This document shows positions 59,762-64,000 of a stretch of 64,000 nt of DNA, piece by piece. Within the stretch, counting starts at the first letter, position 1. Each line of letters starts with the position of its first letter. Position numbers and translations under genes: made by a program. Where the stretch lies: assembly GCF_949987515.2 (NCBI RefSeq), contig NC_082684.1, positions 52,542,006 to 52,606,005 of the forward strand, written 5' to 3'. Under the pieces are notes generated by a model, which was not told where the DNA came from, searched no databases, and saw only the letters and a program-made list of their open reading frames with translations. The stretch is from Delphinus delphis. Lineage: Eukaryota > Chordata > Mammalia > Artiodactyla > Delphinidae.

Positions 59762-60005
59762 CATATACACTACCAAATGTAAAACCGATAGCTAGTGGGA
59801 AGCAGCCGCATAGCACAGGGAGATCGGCTTGGTGCTTTGTGACCACCTAGAGGGGTGGGATAGGGAGGGTGGGAGGGAGGGAGACGCAAGAGGGAAGAGA
59901 TATGGGGACATATGTATATGTATAACTGATTCACTTTGTTATAAAGCAGAAACTAACACACCATTGTAAAGCAATTATACTCCAATAAAGATGTTAAAAA
60001 AAAAG
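59762..60005 (+). mobile_element. 5'-truncated young L1 3' tail
   Basis: The L1 3'UTR from 'acactaccaaatgtaaaacc' through 'agctagtgggaagcagccgc', the G-rich tract at 59863-59881, 'taaagcaattatactccaat' and a short A-tail. No convincing target duplication seen. Confidence 0.9.
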
Positions 60006-60194
60006 TTAAAGTTTTGTTAGCAAGCAAGACTGGAGTTTAGCTATTGACTGAGTAAGCCACAGTGTTTGTCAATACAGCAATGTTTTGAGTGTGCTGTTAA
60101 AAATGCAATGACATAATAAAGCCAAACATAAAAATACAAAGCACATACTTTTCAGTTTTGGAAAGTAGTATTAGTGAAATCAGTGGAATTGATA

Positions 60195-60275
60195 GGGAGG
60201 AAGGAAGGAAGGAAGGAAGGTAGAAAGGAAGGAAGGAAAAAAGGAAGGGAGGGAAAGAGAGAAAGAAGGAAGATA
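60195..60275 (+). repeat. (GGAA)n microsatellite
   Basis: Imperfect (GGAA)n/(GAAA)n run; long GGAA repeats are length-variable and can bind ETS-type factors. Confidence 0.9.
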
Positions 60276-61079
60276 GAGAATCAAAAATTTTTTTTGTTTC
60301 TAAATATTGTTTTGTTTAAATAGGAAATCTAAACATATTATATACTATTAGAATTGACTGAAACTGGGAATAAAACATATAAAATAATATGTGATACAGC
60401 TGAAATTTTTCAGAAGAAAATGTCTTAAATGTCTTATGGGAAAATAAGAAAGATTGAAAAATAAATAAACTAAATATTCAGTGGTTGAAGTAACAATAAC
60501 AATATATCAAATCAAAATAAAAGAAATATGCAAAGATGAAAGTGAAAATTATGGGGTAAAATTCGAGAATGTTTTAGAACTAGATATCTATTAACCTAAT
60601 TTAATATTACATTAAAAGATAAAAATATATAAAAACTGCTTTAGATACTAAAAAGGAATTGGAAACAATAAGTATACATTCTTGATTTTAAAAAAATAAT
60701 AATCATGTGACAAACTAAGACTAGGAGAAATTGCATTTAATCTATTAAAGACCATCAGGAATCAATAAGAAACTCCTTATTAAGAATGAACAAAGAAAAA
60801 AAGCCCCAAATCATCAATTATTATCCACATTATTCTTCCAATAAATATAGTAATAAAATTAGAGAATTTAGTCATCTGAATAATAGAAAGTTAACACAAA
60901 TGATAATAATCACTGTTATCATTAATAATAAATAGGTACATTAACTAACATAGTAACTAAACATGAGAAAACTCATCAAGATGCAAGACAAAACACACAT
61001 AGTCTATACCATATCCTTGCTCTATACCATGGGTCTATAATATTATCAGATATAGCCAGCTTTTTAAAAAGGTAATGTA
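60276..61079. other. Unassigned AT-rich sequence
   Basis: A-rich, possibly more of the old L1 that follows, but not assignable by eye. Confidence 0.35.
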
Positions 61080-62215
61080 AAAGTATTTTATTCACAATAC
61101 AAATAAAATAAATCAGAATAAAACAAACTCAAAATTAATCAGCAAGACTTTTATAAAGAAATAATAAATCTTTACTTAAGAAATATCAAACATGGCCTGA
61201 ATAAGTAGAGAGAGATCACATTCCTGGACAAAAGAATCACTGTGTAAAAGAGTTCACTTCTCTTCCAGCCTACATAAATACAGTACAATTAAGCTTCTAT
61301 CACCCGGTAAAACCTGGATAGATGGCTTTCCCTAGAATATAAACTTTATAGAATTCCTGAACTTCAAATTGGAAGTGCTGGGAAGACTTCAATAAACAGC
61401 TGATCTGAGAATCAGGAAAAAACTTTGCAAACTTCCAATTTCAAAAGATAGACATGAAAACATCATGGTTAGACAAAATAATCCATGATTTCAATTATCA
61501 CTCCCCCAACACAGAGCAGTGAAAACCACAAGCCCAGTTGGTTCATATTCCCTGTAATAATTTGAGATATAGCTGCTGCTCACAGTAGCTAGCTCTAAGT
61601 TGAGAAGCCAAGGAACTTATTTCCAATAGTGGCTAATAGTTACACTGAGCCAAGAGAGAGAAACCAAATCAGTGACAGTAAATTTAATGTAATGCCAATA
61701 GCAATCCCAAGGTAATTTTTTTAAGTTGAAAAAAATGATTCTAAAGTTAATCTGGAAGAGTAAATACATAAATTTTGAAGAAAAATTCTAATGGGTATTT
61801 CTACCAGCTAAACTTTAAAGTGTTCTATAAAGATATTGTAAATAAAAGGTTAAGTCACAGCACAGGACAAAGAAATCATTGGAACAAAACAGAGAGTACA
61901 GAAACAAATTCACAAGGAAATGTAGGATTTGATGAAGCATTGAAGGTTATGATATTTGTTCAGTTATCCCAGTGTTGGGATAACTGAGTATAAATTTGGA
62001 GAAATAACACCTTTTATATCTGTTCCTCATACCATAACCAAAACAAACAATCAAAAGGATTAAAATGATAAGCACTAAGACTTCAGAAACACAAACAAAA
62101 CACAGGTAAATTTTTAGAAGGTATGCCAAATATTCTGGTGGAAGTTTTCTTCTAAGCATAGGTAATCAAAGACAACAAAGGGAATTCAGTAAACAGATAT
62201 AAATTACCAGATCCT
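61080..62215 (+). mobile_element. Old L1 ORF2 fragment with foreign middle
   Basis: 61130-61230 ('aataaatctttacttaagaa', 'gagagagatcacattcctgg') and 61670-62215 ('aatgccaatagcaatcccaa', 'ttctaaagttaatctggaag', 'agtgttgggataactgagta', 'agacttcagaaacacaaac') follow ORF2 order. About 61235-61660 does not look like L1. The frame is decayed; the 70-aa ORF at 61775 is a remnant. Confidence 0.65.
61960..61987. other. 12-bp stem-loop inside old L1
   Basis: tcagttatccca (61960-61971) and tgggataactga (61976-61987) are perfectly complementary with a 4-nt loop. Confidence 0.9.
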
Positions 62216-63039
62216 CAGCACTCTGTAAGAAAGCCTGGGATAAATCCTTTCAGGGGAGACATCTCATCCCTAATTTTTATTTTTCCTGAGCACAATAATT
62301 TGAAATCCTTGTCAACCATTTAAAATATACATAAACAAATTCTTCTATAACATTCAGAAATCCTTTACTTTTATTTTTTTCATCTTGAACTCATATTTCC
62401 ATTTCACTCCATCATTAAGTTACATGATAACACAATATCATTTTATGCTTAAATCTTTTATTAAACAACCCATCTTAATTCTGTCACAAAATATGTATAT
62501 ATAATAAATTTTATATTTTGTTATACAAGGCTTTATTAAATTGTTTTTCTTCTAGGTTGACTTGCATTATAATTATTAGTAGTAAGTAATTGATCTTAGC
62601 ACAAACATACTACTAATTTAAGTAATTTTAAGATAAAAATAATTCATTCAACATGCATATCTCAATGAGATTAATAAAGTTATTTTTTAATTACTAAACT
62701 TATCCATGGATACATGTGTTATTGCTGGAATATGACAGTTTATAGTCAACCTACTGACAGTTTTCATTTTATTACTTGAAGCAGTAAAGAAACTTGTTTA
62801 TCTGTAAAGCGGATAGGAATGAAAGAGGTTTTATTTTAACATCACTCAATTCTTTGAAATCCTTCAGAATTACATGCCAAATAACATAAAAGTCTATTAT
62901 CAAAAATTATTATTAATTATAAACCAGTTGATTAGGTTATGGTTTAGATTTGTGGAAAGCAAAGAACATGAAGTAACCTGAATTAGAAAAATTTTTAACC
63001 CAGTAATTAGCATCATTCATTGTTTTTATTTGAGGGGGG
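62216..63039. other. Unassigned AT-rich sequence
   Basis: No gene or repeat assigned. Confidence 0.4.
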
Positions 63040-63551
63040 TGTGATACTTAATTTTATGATCAACTTGACTAAGGTAATGGATGACCAGGTAGCTGATAAA
63101 ACATCATCTCTCAGTGTGTCTGTGAGAGTATTCCCAGACGAGAATAAATTTGAATTGATAGACTGAATAAAGAAGAGTACCCTGCCCAATGCAGGTGGGC
63201 ATAATCCAATTTGATGAGGGCCTGAATAGAACAAAAAGGTAGAGGAAAGGTGAATTTGCTCTTTTTACTTGAGCCGAGACATCCATCTTCACCTGCCCTC
63301 TGGTACTGCTCTCCTGGTTCTAGGGCATTAAGACTAGGATTGGGATTTACACTATTAATTCTCCTGGTTCTTAGGCCTTCAGGTTTGAACTGAATTGCAC
63401 CACAGGATTTCCTGGTCCACCAGGTTGCAGATGGTGGATCCTGGGTTTCTTGGTCTTCATAATTATGTAAGCCAATTCCCATAATAAACCTTCTTTTATA
63501 TATATCTATGCATATGCTATTCGTTGTGTTTCTCTGGAGATCCCTAATACA
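63040..63551 (+). mobile_element. Solo MLT2-type ERVL LTR
   Basis: A complete LTR of about 512 bp from TG (63040, tgtgatacttaattttatga) to CA (63550-63551, tccctaatac then a). Inside are 'gggcataatccaatttgatg', 'agggcctgaatagaacaaaa', 'ccaattcccataataaacct' (AATAAA) and 'gtttctctggagatccct', in MLT2B-like order. No internal ERV sequence follows. The 123-aa minus-strand ORF is an artefact of the LTR. No clear 5-bp duplication seen. Confidence 0.85.
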
Positions 63552-64000
63552 TCATTACAATCAACCTAAGTTTAAAATCATCATAAAATGATTATAATTT
63601 ATGCCATAAAGGCATTTGGTTAAATCCATTAGCCATGCAGATTGGGTGAGTTAGCAGTTGGAGAATAACCAGTAAAACAACATCGACAACCAGAAACAAC
63701 AACACAAACAAAGCTTCGACTAAACTGTATCGATATGAAACTAATACTCGATGGCATTCTGAACTGTGAAGCACTAGAGGCATTCCAAATAAAATCTGAA
63801 GCATGTTGTCCCTAACATTTTTCAGTTTTCTAGTGGAAGTTCCTGCCAGTGGAATTTCACAAAAAGGGAGAAGAGGAGACTCACTACTACTGGAAAGAAG
63901 CAATCAGAATCATCAATACTAGCATATTATATTACTGCTCACTTACTGATAAACTCAAGACAATTAAAGAAAAATAGGCCTAATAAGCAATTTCAGCTGA
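63552..64000. other. Unassigned sequence
   Basis: No gene or repeat assigned. A 103-codon minus-strand frame (63592-63903) with a Leu/Val-rich stretch has no recognised family. Confidence 0.35.

Noticed and set aside
60195..60275. GGAA repeat as an ETS-bound enhancer
   Set aside because: Only the repeat is visible; no evidence of use.
63111..63482. 123-codon minus-strand ORF
   Set aside because: Entirely within the MLT2-type LTR; no domain.

Overview
The window is mammalian nuclear DNA, almost certainly cetacean and probably a toothed whale. The main evidence is six near-identical insertions of the CHR SINE (a tRNA-derived head opening gcttccctggtggcgcagtgg with an A box and a B box) plus one longer CHR-type copy. 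They occur beside L1 3' ends of the whale/artiodactyl type. I recognised no Bov-B or Bov-tA elements, which argues against a ruminant. I found no host protein-coding exon, tRNA, rRNA or miRNA that I could defend. The window reads as intergenic or deep intronic sequence, AT-rich and dominated by transposable elements of very different ages.

Layout, left to right. 1-1330: an old L1 3' end, split by a younger L1 copy with an inverted 5' end. 1413-1651: a SINE. 2016-3310: an ancient L1/HAL1-like fragment. 3330-3760: a fossil ERVL-like integrase. 4395-5145: an MLT1-type LTR carrying a SINE. 7185-11175: a MaLR-like LTR and two old L1 pieces, which carry a long CHR SINE, a 167-bp young L1 tail, a MER5A-like MITE and a CHR SINE. 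12672-13362: a 5'-truncated L1. 14900-23430: MIRs, an LTR-like repeat, a probable old L1 5'UTR, an LTR end, CA repeats and two striking hairpins. 25244-25484: a SINE. 25790-29890: old L1 pieces, a MER5A fragment and an ERVL LTR/internal junction. 32080-32540: an MLT1-type LTR. 34978-38000: a hAT-type MITE-like repeat followed by a decayed hAT transposase on the minus strand. 40278-44189: two internally deleted SINEs. 46230-46469: a small twin-primed L1. 47400-56450: an old minus-strand L1 split by a full-length 7.2-kb minus-strand L1 (47860-55036) with a perfect 11-bp target-site duplication. 59762-63551: an L1 3' tail, a GGAA repeat, an old L1 and an MLT2-type LTR.

The only extended protein-coding content belongs to mobile elements. 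The full-length L1 has one uninterrupted ORF1 frame. Its ORF2 is broken by several frameshifts, a stop, a tandem-repeat expansion and changes at endonuclease, reverse-transcriptase and Cys-rich positions, so it cannot move by itself. The least obvious item is the fossil hAT transposase at about 35500-38000. It leaves almost no long ORF but keeps a clean run of about 47 codons and the C-terminal FPTTYL-type motif.

Family names come from recognition by eye. Ages, subfamilies and exact edges need RepeatMasker/Dfam. I did not find a new biological system. The most useful leads are the hAT fossil, two twin-primed L1 copies, hairpins that look like local template-switch scars, and SINEs with perfect target duplications.
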